Of a DNA stretch of 64,000 nucleotides, positions 26,116 to 34,330 are shown piece by piece. Both the position numbers and the translations under genes were made by a program. The DNA comes from Streptomyces misionensis. Its GTDB lineage: Bacteria; Actinomycetota; Actinomycetes; Streptomycetales; Streptomycetaceae. Positions within the stretch are counted from its first letter, which is position 1. Each line of letters begins with the position of its first letter. The stretch lies in NCBI RefSeq assembly GCF_007896895.1, contig NZ_VOGW01000161.1, positions 1 to 64,000 of the forward strand, read 5' to 3'. Under the pieces are notes generated by a model. It searched no databases, was not told the origin of the DNA, and saw nothing but the letters and a program-made list of their open reading frames with translations.

Positions 26116-26613
26116 ATGTCGATCGACGTCAACAACGAATCCGGCACCGAGGTCGACGAGCAGGCGATCCTCGACATCGCCCGCTACGCGCTCGCGCGGA
26201 TGCGCATCCACCCGCTCTCCGAGCTCTCGGTGATCGTCGTGGACGCCGACGCCATGGAGCAGCTGCACATCCAGTGGATGGACCTGCCCGGGCCCACCGA
26301 TGTCATGTCCTTCCCGATGGACGAGCTGCGTCCGCCGGGCAAGGACGACGACGAGCCGCCGCAGGGGCTGCTCGGCGACATCGTGCTGTGCCCGGAGGTC
26401 GCCGCCAAGCAGGGGGCCGACGCGCCCACCAAGCACTCCATGGACGAGGAGCTCCAGCTGCTCACCGTCCACGGTGTGCTGCACCTGCTCGGCTACGACC
26501 ACGAGGAGCCCGACGAGAAGGCCGAGATGTTCGGGCTCCAGGCCGCCATCGTGGACGGCTGGCGGGCCGAGCAGGGCCTGACCGGGCCGTCCCCGGCGCC
26601 GACCGTCTCGTAA
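26116..26613 (+). CDS. ybeY: rRNA maturation endonuclease YbeY
   Basis: The 165-residue single-strand endoribonuclease matures the 3' end of 16S rRNA. The zinc motif [16 protein letters not shown] (HxxxHxxxxxH) is intact, and [16 protein letters not shown] is the other family hallmark. The protein starts 12 bp after the phoH-like gene and 9 bp before the CorC-like gene, so it is an operon member. The last 15 residues ([14 protein letters not shown]) are a variable tail. Confidence 0.95.
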   Translation: MSIDVNNESGTEVDEQAILDIARYALARMRIHPLSELSVIVVDADAMEQLHIQWMDLPGPTDVMSFPMDELRPPGKDDDEPPQGLLGDIVLCPEVAAKQGADAPTKHSMDEELQLLTVHGVLHLLGYDHEEPDEKAEMFGLQAAIVDGWRAEQGLTGPSPAPTVS

Positions 26614-26622
26614 GCGAGCCGT

Positions 26623-27918
26623 ATGTCCCCGCAGATCGTGATCGGCGCGGTCGCGCTGGTCGTCGTCGCCTGGCTCGCCGCCTGCGCGGAGGCGGGCCTC
26701 GCCCGCGTCTCCAGCTTCCGGGCGGAGGAGGCCGTGAAGTCCGGGCGGCGCGGCGGCGCCAAGCTGGCGCAGGTCGCCGCCGACCCCACCCGCTACCTGA
26801 ACGTGGCCCTGCTGGTCCGCGTCGCCTGCGAGATGGCGGCCGCGGCCCTGGTCACCTACGCCTGCCTCGCGGCCTTCGCGGCCACCTGGCAGGCCCTGCT
26901 GGTCGCCATCGCCGTGATGGTCCTGGTGTCGTACGTCGCCGTCGGCGTCTCGCCGCGCACCATCGGCCGCCAGCACTCGCTGAACACCGCGACCGCCGCC
27001 GCGTACGTCCTGGTGCCGCTGGCCCGGGTGATGGGCCCGATCCCGTCGCTGCTGATCCTCATCGGCAACGCGCTGACCCCCGGCAAGGGCTTCCGGCGCG
27101 GCCCGTTCGCCTCCGAGGCGGAGCTGCGCGCGCTGGTCGACCTCGCCGAGAAGGAGTCGCTGATCGAGGACGAGGAGCGCCGTATGGTGCACTCCGTCTT
27201 CGAGCTGGGCGACACCCTGGTGCGCGAGGTCATGGTGCCGCGCACCGATCTGGTGACCATCGAGCGGTTCAAGACCATCCGGCAGGCCCTCACCCTCGCC
27301 CTGCGCTCCGGGTTCTCCCGCATCCCGGTGACCGGCGAGAGCGAGGACGACATCGTCGGGATCGTGTATCTGAAGGACCTGGTCCGCAAGACGCACATCA
27401 GCAGGGAGGCGGAGAGCGACCTGGTGTCCACCGCGATGCGCCCCGCCGTGTTCGTGCCCGACACCAAGAACGCCGGCGACCTGCTGCGCGAGATGCAGAA
27501 GGAACGCAACCACGTCGCCGTCGTCATCGACGAGTACGGCGGCACCGCGGGCATCGTCACCATCGAGGACATCCTGGAGGAGATCGTCGGCGAGATCACC
27601 GACGAGTACGACCGGGAACTCCCGCCCGTCGTCGACCTCGGCGACGACCGCTACCGGGTCACCGCCCGCCTCGACATCACCGACCTCGGCGAGCTGTACG
27701 GCCTGGAGGAGTACGACGACGAGGACGTGGAGACCGTCGGCGGACTGCTCGCCAAGGCCCTCGGCCGGGTGCCCATCGCGGGCGCGTCCGCACAGGTCGA
27801 ACTCCCCGACGAGCGGCGGCTGAAGCTGACCGCGGAGGCGTCGGCCGGACGCCGGAACAAGATCGTCACGGTCCTGGTGGAACCCGCCGGGGCCGACGAG
27901 GAGGAGAAGCCCGAGTGA
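26623..27918 (+). CDS. CNNM/CorC-like membrane protein (HlyC/CorC family)
   Basis: A 431-residue membrane protein. An N-terminal DUF21/CNNM domain (residues about 1-170) has four membrane segments, including IVIGAVALVVVAWLAACAEA and ALLVAIAVMVLVSYVAVG. Two CBS domains follow (about 200-320; MVPRTDLVTIERFKTI and VVIDEYGGTAGIVTIEDILEEIVG), then a CorC_HlyC C-terminal domain (RYRVTARLDITDLGELYG). Family members are linked to magnesium and cobalt transport or efflux, and in bacteria the gene is often between ybeY and era, as it is here. Exact substrate is not shown. Confidence 0.9.
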   Translation: MSPQIVIGAVALVVVAWLAACAEAGLARVSSFRAEEAVKSGRRGGAKLAQVAADPTRYLNVALLVRVACEMAAAALVTYACLAAFAATWQALLVAIAVMVLVSYVAVGVSPRTIGRQHSLNTATAAAYVLVPLARVMGPIPSLLILIGNALTPGKGFRRGPFASEAELRALVDLAEKESLIEDEERRMVHSVFELGDTLVREVMVPRTDLVTIERFKTIRQALTLALRSGFSRIPVTGESEDDIVGIVYLKDLVRKTHISREAESDLVSTAMRPAVFVPDTKNAGDLLREMQKERNHVAVVIDEYGGTAGIVTIEDILEEIVGEITDEYDRELPPVVDLGDDRYRVTARLDITDLGELYGLEEYDDEDVETVGGLLAKALGRVPIAGASAQVELPDERRLKLTAEASAGRRNKIVTVLVEPAGADEEEKPE

Positions 27919-28274
27919 CCCCCGGAGAGCTGCGCGCCTTCTGCCTGTCCTTCAACGCGGCGGTGGAGGACTTCCCGTTCGACACGCAGACCTCCGTCTT
28001 CAAGGTGCTGGGCAAGATGTTCGCCCTGACGAACCTGGGCGCGCGGCCCCTGACGGTCAACCTCAAGTGCGACCCGGAGGACGCGGTGCGGCTGCGCGCC
28101 GACCACGAGGGCCTGATCGTCCCCGGCTGGCACATGAACAAGCGCCACTGGAACACCGTCACCGCCGACGGCCCCCTGCCGGACCGGCTGCTGCGGGAGC
28201 TGGTCGAGGACTCCTACGACCTCGTCGTGGCGGGACTGCCGAGGGCGGAGCGGCTGCGGCTGGACCGGCCGTAA
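27915..28274 (+). CDS. MmcQ/YjbR family DNA-binding-like protein
   Basis: The 119-residue protein has the small double-wing MmcQ/YjbR (CyaY-like) fold: TPGELRAFCLSFNAAVEDFP, VFKVLGKMFALT, LTVNLKCDPEDAVRLR and PGWHMNKRHWNTV. The GTG at 27915 overlaps the preceding stop by 4 nt, so it is coupled to the CorC-like gene. Some relatives are thought to bind DNA, but for this subgroup the role is unknown. Confidence 0.85.
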   Translation: MTPGELRAFCLSFNAAVEDFPFDTQTSVFKVLGKMFALTNLGARPLTVNLKCDPEDAVRLRADHEGLIVPGWHMNKRHWNTVTADGPLPDRLLRELVEDSYDLVVAGLPRAERLRLDRP

Positions 28275-28314
28275 TCCCGTTGTCCGGGGCGGTCGTTCTC
28301 CGGGAGCATTCCGT

Positions 28315-29334
28315 ATGACCATTCGCTACCCGCGCCCCCTGCGCCCCGGTGACCGTGTCGGTGTGACCTCTCCGTCCTCGGGCGTGGCCGGCCCCCTCAG
28401 GGCGCGCCTCGACGCCGCCATCAAGGTGATCGAGGCGCACGGCTACGAGGTGGTCGTCGGCCGGTGCATGGACGGCGCCACCCACATCAGCGCCCCGGCC
28501 GCCGAACGCGCCGCCGAGCTGACCGGGATGCTGACCGACCCCGCCGTCCGGGCCGTGGTGCCCCCGTGGGGCGGCGAGACGGCGATCGACCTCATGCCCC
28601 ACCTGGACTTCGAGGCGATCGGCCGGGCCGAACCCACCTGGCTCGTCGGCTACTCGGACATGTCGACCGTGCTCGCCCCGCTGACCCTGCTGACCGGGAT
28701 GGCGACCGTGCACGGCAACTGCCTCATGGAGACCCCGTACCGGACGCCCGAGGGGCTGCTGTCCTGGCTGGACATCGTGGCCGCGCCCCAGGGCGGGCCG
28801 TTCGCCCAGACCCCGCCCGGCCGGCACTACGCCGGCGGCCGGCCCGACTGGGTCGGCGACCCCGGGATGCGCGAACTGCCCCTGGAGGGCAAGGGCGGCT
28901 GGCGGCGGCTCGACGGCGACGGTGACGTGGACGTCGAGGGACGGCTGATCGGCGGCTGCATCGAGACCGTCGCCCCGCTCGCCGGCAGCCGCTACCTCGA
29001 CACGGCGCGCTTCGCGGCCGACGAACCGCTGCTCGTCTACGTCGAGGCCTGCGAGGACGACGCGCTCGTCATCGCCCGCCATCTGCACGGCATGCGCCTC
29101 GCCGGGTTCTTCGACCGCGCCGCCGCCGTCCTCGTCGGCCGCACCCGCGCCCCCGACGCGCCGACCCTCACCCAGGACGAGGCCGTCCTCGACGCCCTCG
29201 GGCCGCTGGGCGTGCCCATCGTCGCCGACGTCGAGTGCGGGCACGTGGCGCCGTACCTTCCGTTGGTCAACGGCGCGCGCGGCCGTGTCCGTCACACGGC
29301 CGCGCGCAGCGAGGTCGTTCAGACCCTGGACTGA
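28315..29334 (+). CDS. LD-carboxypeptidase family protein (S66, MccF-like)
   Basis: A 339-residue serine peptidase of the LD-carboxypeptidase/MccF family. The N-terminal RPGDRVGVTSPSSGVAGPL and the nucleophile elbow VGYSDMSTVLAP are typical; the Glu and His of the triad are in LVYVEACEDDALV and DVECGHVAPYLPL. Relatives cleave the L,D bond of murein tetrapeptides or the amide bond of microcin C and other acyl-adenylates (self-immunity). No signal peptide is visible, favouring a cytoplasmic role. Its 3' end overlaps the convergent MFS gene by 16 bp. Confidence 0.88.
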   Translation: MTIRYPRPLRPGDRVGVTSPSSGVAGPLRARLDAAIKVIEAHGYEVVVGRCMDGATHISAPAAERAAELTGMLTDPAVRAVVPPWGGETAIDLMPHLDFEAIGRAEPTWLVGYSDMSTVLAPLTLLTGMATVHGNCLMETPYRTPEGLLSWLDIVAAPQGGPFAQTPPGRHYAGGRPDWVGDPGMRELPLEGKGGWRRLDGDGDVDVEGRLIGGCIETVAPLAGSRYLDTARFAADEPLLVYVEACEDDALVIARHLHGMRLAGFFDRAAAVLVGRTRAPDAPTLTQDEAVLDALGPLGVPIVADVECGHVAPYLPLVNGARGRVRHTAARSEVVQTLD

Positions 29335-30773
29335 CCGCGGCGCAGCCCCAGCCCGATCAGCGCCGCGGCGGCGAGGACGATCGCCGCGTCCAGGGCGACC
29401 ACGGTGTGCACGCCGGACAGCAGGTCGCCGGAGGTGGTGGCCAGTACGCCCAGCAGCGGGATGCCGATCGTGATGCCGACCTGCTGGGTGGAGGTCACCA
29501 GGCCGGTGGCCAGGCCCTGTTCCTCGTCCGGGACGCCCGAGGTGACCGTCAGGCCGTAGGAGATGATCGCGCCCAGGTGGCACATGCTGGCCAGGGCGAC
29601 CGCGGCGGTGGCGAGCCATGCCGACCAGCCGTGGGTGTCCAGCAGGAGCAGGGTCGCGATCAGGGCGCCCTGGCCGGTCAGTGAGCAGACCAGGGTGCGG
29701 CGGGCGCCGAGGCGGCCGATGACCTTCGGCGCGAGCGTGCCGGCCACGACGGACAGCAGGCCCTGGACGCCGAAGACCAGACCGGTCTCGAAGGCGGACA
29801 GATGCAGGATCTCCTGGAGGTACAGGGTCAGGACGAAGACGATGGTGGACATCATCGAGAAGGTGACCAGACCGCCCAGGTTGCCCCACGCCACCGTGCG
29901 CCGGCGCAGCATCGGCAGCGAGACCAGGGGCGCGGCCGAGCGGGACTCCACGATCGCGAACGCGGTCATCAGCACCGCACCGGCGATCAGGGCCGTGATG
30001 ACGTCGGCGCGCCCGAAGCCGTGGTCGGCGGCCGTGGACAGGGCGTAGATCAGGGACAGCAGGCCGGTGGTGACGGTGACCGCGCCGGGCACGTCCAGGC
30101 GCGGGCGCTCCGGGGCGGGGGCGCCCGTGACGCCGTGCGGGCCGTGCGGGAGGGACTTCGGCAGCAGGCCCGGCGCCGACGGCAGCACGATCAGCGCGAA
30201 GACCGTCAGCAGGGCCATCGTGGAGCGCCAGCCGAAGGCGTCGGTGAGGGTGCCGCCCGCGACCATGCCGATGGTGAAGCCCAGCGACAGCAGGGTGCCG
30301 GAGATGCCGAGGGCGCGGTCGCGGGCCGGGCCCTCCGGGAAGGTGGTGGTCAGCAGGGACATGCCGGTCGGTACGATCGCCGCCGCGCCGATCCCCTGGA
30401 GGGCGCGCCCGGCGAGGAAGGAGGCCGGGTCCCAGGCGAGGGTGGACAGCAGCGAGGCCGCGCCGAACAGGGCCAGGCCGGCCAGGAACAGTCCGCGGCG
30501 CCCGAACAGGTCGCCGACGCGTCCGAACAGCAGCAGGAAGCCGCCGGAGGGCAGCGCGAACGCGGTGACGGCCCACTGGAGCGCGGACTGGCTCATGCCG
30601 AGGTCGCGGCCGAGGTCGGGCAGCGCCACGTTGAGTACGGAGAAGTCCAGCGCGACCATGAACTGGGCCGCGCACAGCACGAACAGGACGAGCTTGTCAC
30701 GCGTCGACAGCCGGGGGACGCCGGGTGGGGTGGCCGTCGCGGGGGAGGTCTTGGTGGTGGTGTCGATCGCCAT
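29319..30773 (-). CDS. MFS transporter, DHA2 (EmrB/QacA) type
   Basis: The 484-residue transporter has 12-14 membrane segments. The N-terminal KLVLFVLCAAQFMVALDFSV and the motif A-like RVGDLFGRRGLFLAGL are characteristic of drug:H+ antiporters of the DHA2 group, as is the motif C-like GFTIGMVAGGTLTDAFGWR region. It probably exports a hydrophobic compound. The ATG at 30773 (MAIDTTTKTS) is preferred over the GTG/ATG extension to 30848, which would cover the promoter. It is divergent from an XRE regulator gene, with an operator-like palindrome between, so regulator and pump are probably linked. Confidence 0.87.
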   Translation of the reverse strand: MAIDTTTKTSPATATPPGVPRLSTRDKLVLFVLCAAQFMVALDFSVLNVALPDLGRDLGMSQSALQWAVTAFALPSGGFLLLFGRVGDLFGRRGLFLAGLALFGAASLLSTLAWDPASFLAGRALQGIGAAAIVPTGMSLLTTTFPEGPARDRALGISGTLLSLGFTIGMVAGGTLTDAFGWRSTMALLTVFALIVLPSAPGLLPKSLPHGPHGVTGAPAPERPRLDVPGAVTVTTGLLSLIYALSTAADHGFGRADVITALIAGAVLMTAFAIVESRSAAPLVSLPMLRRRTVAWGNLGGLVTFSMMSTIVFVLTLYLQEILHLSAFETGLVFGVQGLLSVVAGTLAPKVIGRLGARRTLVCSLTGQGALIATLLLLDTHGWSAWLATAAVALASMCHLGAIISYGLTVTSGVPDEEQGLATGLVTSTQQVGITIGIPLLGVLATTSGDLLSGVHTVVALDAAIVLAAAALIGLGLRRGQSRV

Positions 30774-30823
30774 GGCAAGAGCTTCGGCCGGGCGGAATAC
30801 CGGTGGGGAGTCGCAACTTATGG

Positions 30824-30840
30824 TGGTGGTGGCACCACCA
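30824..30840. promoter_or_regulatory. Operator candidate between divergent MFS and XRE genes
   Basis: TGGTGGTG, one central base, CACCACCA form a perfect 17-bp inverted repeat. It sits 51 bp upstream of the MFS start and 29 bp upstream of the regulator start, so one bound protein could control both. The AACTTAT sequence beside it (30815-30821) resembles a -10 element. The regulator encoded at 30869 is the obvious candidate binder. Confidence 0.6.
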
Positions 30841-30868
30841 GACAGCACCGACGGGGGAGGGGCGCTCG

Positions 30869-31747
30869 ATGCCCGCTGCTGAGGCGACGCGCAGTCACCG
30901 GCGTGACGAACTGCGGGAGTTCCTGATGAGCCGGCGCGCCCGGGTCAGTCCCGAGGAGGCCGGGCTCCCGGCCGGCGGCGGCAGGCGCCGTACGCCCGGA
31001 CTGCGCCGGGAGGAGGTCGCGGTGCTCGCCGGGGTGGGCGCCTCCTGGTACCAGTGGCTGGAGCAGGGGCGGGAGATCTCCGTCTCGCCGCAGGTGCTGG
31101 ACGCGGTCGCCCGGGTGCTGCGGCTCAGCGACGCCGAGCGGCGGCATCTGTACCTGCTGGCCGGGATGAACCCGCCCGCGCCCCAAGTGGCGCCCGGCAA
31201 GCGGGACATGTGCGACGGCCTGCGCAGGCTGATCGACACCTGGATGCCGTACCCGGCGCACATCATGGACCTCTACTACAACTGCGTGGTGTACAACGAC
31301 GCGGCCGCGATCGTGCTCGGCATGCGCCCCGGCATCACCCAGAACTGCCTGCTCGACTTCTTCACCGACCCGCTCTACCGGGAGCGCAGCCACAGCTGGG
31401 AGCGCAACGCGCGCACCGTCGTGGCGCAGTTCCGGGCCGCGTGCGCGGCGCGCCCCGAGGACGAGGGCTTCCGGGAGGTGCTCGCGCGGGCGAGGGCCGC
31501 CAGCGAGGAGTTCGCGGCGCTGTGGGCCGAGCGGGACATCGAGGACCAGGGGCAGGTGCGCAAGGAGCTCTCGCACCCGCTGGCCGGGCTGCTGGTCGTG
31601 GAGTCGACGGTGCTGAAGGTCCCCGCCCGGCCCGATCTGATGATCGTGTTGCACGCCCCGCTGGACGAGGCGAACACCGCGGAGAAGCTGGAGTGGCTGG
31701 CCTCCCCGGAGGGCCGGCGGGGCGCGATGTACCCCGTGGCGGGGTGA
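30869..31747 (+). CDS. XRE family regulator with MmyB-like C-terminal domain
   Basis: The 292-residue protein has an N-terminal helix-turn-helix (residues about 10-80: [38 protein letters not shown]) and a C-terminal MmyB-like ligand-binding domain (about 110-285: YPAHIMDLYYNCVVYNDAAA). The group is common in Streptomyces, usually divergent from transporters or oxidoreductases, and is thought to sense a small hydrophobic ligand. A GGGGGAGGGG ribosome-binding site precedes the ATG at 30869. The perfect palindrome upstream suggests autoregulation and control of the MFS pump. Confidence 0.87.
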   Translation: MPAAEATRSHRRDELREFLMSRRARVSPEEAGLPAGGGRRRTPGLRREEVAVLAGVGASWYQWLEQGREISVSPQVLDAVARVLRLSDAERRHLYLLAGMNPPAPQVAPGKRDMCDGLRRLIDTWMPYPAHIMDLYYNCVVYNDAAAIVLGMRPGITQNCLLDFFTDPLYRERSHSWERNARTVVAQFRAACAARPEDEGFREVLARARAASEEFAALWAERDIEDQGQVRKELSHPLAGLLVVESTVLKVPARPDLMIVLHAPLDEANTAEKLEWLASPEGRRGAMYPVAG

Positions 31748-31785
31748 GCGTCGTACGCCGTGGTACGGCTTCGTATGCTCGGGGC

Positions 31786-32139
31786 ATGACCGAGAGCAGC
31801 GCGCTTGACCCCGAGGACCGCAAGATCGTGACCCTGGCCCGTTCCGCGCGGGCCCGCAACGGTGTGCCCGAGGGCGCGGCCGTACGGGACGACACCGGGC
31901 GCACCTACGTCGCCGGGACGGTGGACCTGGCCTCCCTGAAGCTCAGCGCGCTGCGCACCGCCGTCGCCATGGCGGTGGCGTCCGGGGCGGCCTCGCTGGA
32001 GGCGGCTGCCGTGGTCGGCGACGCGGAGTCGGTGCCGGCCGAGGACCTGGCCGCGGTGGCCGACCTCGGGGGCGCGGGCACGCCGGTGCTGCTCGCGGGC
32101 GCGGACGGCGCCGTGCGGGCCACCCTCGCCGCGGGCTGA
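31786..32139 (+). CDS. Cytidine deaminase-like protein lacking zinc ligands
   Basis: The 117-residue protein shows the core of the CDA fold (LARSARARNGVPEGAAVRDD and SALRTAVAMAVASG), matching a region of cytidine deaminase where C/HAExxA normally lies. The catalytic Cys/His-Ala-Glu is replaced by S-A-L, and no PCxxC segment follows. It is therefore predicted to be inactive as a deaminase. Such genes are found just upstream of era in Streptomyces and are commonly annotated as cytidine deaminase. Role unknown. Confidence 0.8.
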   Translation: MTESSALDPEDRKIVTLARSARARNGVPEGAAVRDDTGRTYVAGTVDLASLKLSALRTAVAMAVASGAASLEAAAVVGDAESVPAEDLAAVADLGGAGTPVLLAGADGAVRATLAAG

Positions 32140-32276
32140 GCCACCGGACCGGGACCGGTGTTCCTGGTGCCCCCGCCGGTCGTCGGGGCGGTGCGTCCGC
32201 GTGTCGGCTCGGCGACGCTGCGTCACCGGATGTCCGCGGTACGGCGGGGGCTTCGGGATCAGGGACAATGAACGGC

Positions 32277-33230
32277 ATGAGCGTTCGCACCCAGTCATCC
32301 GAGCAGCCGGCGGAAACCGTCCACCGCGCCGGCTTCGCCTGCTTCGTGGGCCGCCCCAACGCGGGCAAGTCCACCCTCACGAACGCTCTGGTCGGGCAGA
32401 AGGTGGCGATCACCTCGAACCGGCCGCAGACCACCCGGCACACGGTGCGGGGCATCGTGCACCGGCCGGACGCCCAGCTGATCCTGGTCGACACCCCCGG
32501 GCTGCACAAGCCGCGCACGCTGCTGGGCGAGCGGCTGAACGACGTCGTGCGCACCACGTGGGCCGAGGTCGACGTGATCGGGTTCTGCCTGCCGGCCGAC
32601 CAGAAGATCGGGCCCGGCGACCGGTTCATCGCCAAGGAACTGGCCGGGATCAAGAAGACGCCCAAGGTCGCCGTCGTCACCAAGACCGACCTCGTGGACT
32701 CCAAGACCCTCGCCGAGCAGCTGATCGCCATCGACCAGCTGGGCAAGGAGCTGGGCATCGAGTGGGCGGAGATCGTGCCGGTGTCGGCGGTCGGCGACAA
32801 GCAGGTGGAGCTGCTGGCCGACCTGCTGGTCCCGATGCTGCCCGAGGGGCCCGCGCTCTACCCCGAGGGCGACCTCACGGACGAGCCCGAGCAGGTGATG
32901 GTCGCCGAGCTGATCCGCGAGGCGGCGCTGGAGGGCGTGCGCGACGAGCTGCCGCACTCCATCGCGGTGGTCGTCGAGGAGATGCTGCCGCGCGAGGACC
33001 GGCCGGCGGACCGGCCCCTGCTGGACATCCACGCGAACGTCTATATCGAGCGCCCCAGCCAGAAGGGCATCATCATCGGGCCGAAGGGCAAGCGGCTCAA
33101 GGACGTCGGGATCAAGTCCCGCAAGCAGATCGAGGCGCTGCTGGGCACGCCGGTCTTCCTCGACCTGCACGTCAAGGTGGCGAAGGACTGGCAGCGGGAC
33201 CCGAAGCAGCTGCGCAGGCTGGGCTTCTGA
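32277..33230 (+). CDS. era: GTPase Era
   Basis: The 317-residue protein is Era, an essential GTPase for 30S subunit assembly that binds the 3' end of 16S rRNA. G1 GRPNAGKST, G3 DTPGLHKP and G4 TKTD are present in residues about 24-180, and the C-terminal KH domain carries IIIGPKGKRLKDVG. Era works with YbeY, encoded 6 kb upstream. Two ATGs exist, 32268 and 32277; the AGGGA at 32261 is too close to the first (2 nt), so the second is preferred. Confidence 0.96.
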   Translation: MSVRTQSSEQPAETVHRAGFACFVGRPNAGKSTLTNALVGQKVAITSNRPQTTRHTVRGIVHRPDAQLILVDTPGLHKPRTLLGERLNDVVRTTWAEVDVIGFCLPADQKIGPGDRFIAKELAGIKKTPKVAVVTKTDLVDSKTLAEQLIAIDQLGKELGIEWAEIVPVSAVGDKQVELLADLLVPMLPEGPALYPEGDLTDEPEQVMVAELIREAALEGVRDELPHSIAVVVEEMLPREDRPADRPLLDIHANVYIERPSQKGIIIGPKGKRLKDVGIKSRKQIEALLGTPVFLDLHVKVAKDWQRDPKQLRRLGF

Positions 33231-33277
33231 CGCCTGCCGCTTGACCTCGAGCGGGCTTGAGGAAGCAGCCTTCCGGC

Positions 33278-33787
33278 ATGGACACCGAAGAGATGCGGCG
33301 ACAGCTGCGGACCCTGACCGACCGTGCCGAGATCACCGATCTGCTCGGCCGCTACCTGCGCTCCCTGGACGACGGCGTCCTCGACGAGGAGTGGGCGCGC
33401 GCGTTCCACACCGAGGACGTCACCGCGCAGATGCCCATCGGCACCGTGCACGGCCGCGACGCCCTGCTGGCCCGGGTCCGGCGGGGCATGGCGCTGTTCG
33501 ACCGTACCGTGCACCTGGGCACCAACGCCGTCATCGAGGTCGACGGAGACCGGGCCACGGCCCGTGGCGCCCAGTTGAGCACCCACGTCCTGGCGGACGG
33601 CGCGGGCGGCGTCTTCGTCTCCGCCGGCCACGCCGACACGGAACTGGCGAGGACGGCCGACGGCTGGCGGATCTGTGCGACGGCGCTGCGGGTGGTGTGG
33701 ACGCAGGGCACCCCGCCGCGGCTGCCGGACGAGTTCACCGCCGTCGCGGCGGGCGGTGCAACCGGCGAGGCCGCCGGAGAGTCGTAG
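33278..33787 (+). CDS. SnoaL/NTF2-like protein
   Basis: The 169-residue protein is an NTF2-like alpha+beta barrel of the SnoaL group: TDRAEITDLLGRYLRSLDDG, a helical region containing FHTEDVTAQMPIGTVHGRDALL, then strands ADGWRICATALRVVW. Members include ring cyclases, isomerases and dehydratases, but no catalytic motif identifies this one. The start at 33278 follows a TTGAGGAAGC ribosome-binding region. The C-terminus is Ala/Gly-rich and variable. Confidence 0.8.
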   Translation: MDTEEMRRQLRTLTDRAEITDLLGRYLRSLDDGVLDEEWARAFHTEDVTAQMPIGTVHGRDALLARVRRGMALFDRTVHLGTNAVIEVDGDRATARGAQLSTHVLADGAGGVFVSAGHADTELARTADGWRICATALRVVWTQGTPPRLPDEFTAVAAGGATGEAAGES

Positions 33788-33792
33788 GCGGC

Positions 33793-34302
33793 ATGACGTA
33801 TCCCCGCGCACGGCGCGCGCTCGGTGCCTCCATGCTCGTCGTGGCCTCGGCGGCACTGCTGCTCTCCTGCTCCGCCGGTACCGGCACGGCCCCGAGCGCG
33901 TCGGCGCCGCCCGCCCGCGCCGTGCGTACGCCGGCGCCCGTCCCCACCACCGAGGAGCCGGCCGCCCCGGACACGGCGGCGCCCTCACCGGGCCCGGAGA
34001 AGGTCCGCGACGCCTTCGCCGAACTCCAGGCCACCTACCACGACGGCTGCACCACTCCCGGGAACTGCGCGTACTTCCTGGGCCGCGTGCGCGACAACCT
34101 CGACGGCCTCGACGCCGCGATGAAGGCGGACCCCCAGGGCCCCGCGCACTTCGAGCGGCCCCTCGCCTGGATCGCGGGACTGCGCCGCGAACTCGGCGAC
34201 GACCGCTCCTTCGAGAACCTCAAGAAGCACCAGGACCGGCTCACCGGAGTCCGGGACGAGATCAACGCCTGGATGCAGGGGCACCCGGAGGACTATCGCT
34301 GA
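33793..34302 (+). CDS. Putative lipoprotein with helical C-terminal domain
   Basis: The 169-residue protein has an N-terminal lipoprotein signal (ASMLVVASAALLLSC, lipobox LLSC), a Pro/Ala/Thr-rich spacer (about 25-65) and a C-terminal all-helical domain with two Cys (GCTTPGNCAYFLGRVRDNL) likely to form a disulfide. It starts 6 nt after the SnoaL-like gene, so the two are probably an operon. I do not recognise a family. It converges on the GH1 gene with 28 bp between the stops. Confidence 0.75.
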   Translation: MTYPRARRALGASMLVVASAALLLSCSAGTGTAPSASAPPARAVRTPAPVPTTEEPAAPDTAAPSPGPEKVRDAFAELQATYHDGCTTPGNCAYFLGRVRDNLDGLDAAMKADPQGPAHFERPLAWIAGLRRELGDDRSFENLKKHQDRLTGVRDEINAWMQGHPEDYR

Positions 34303-34330
34303 CCGGGACCGCCCGGCCGCCGCGCCCCCG

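Noticed and set aside
31786-32139. Active cytidine deaminase
   Set aside because: The C/HAE and PCxxC zinc motifs are absent, so the enzyme name is not supported.
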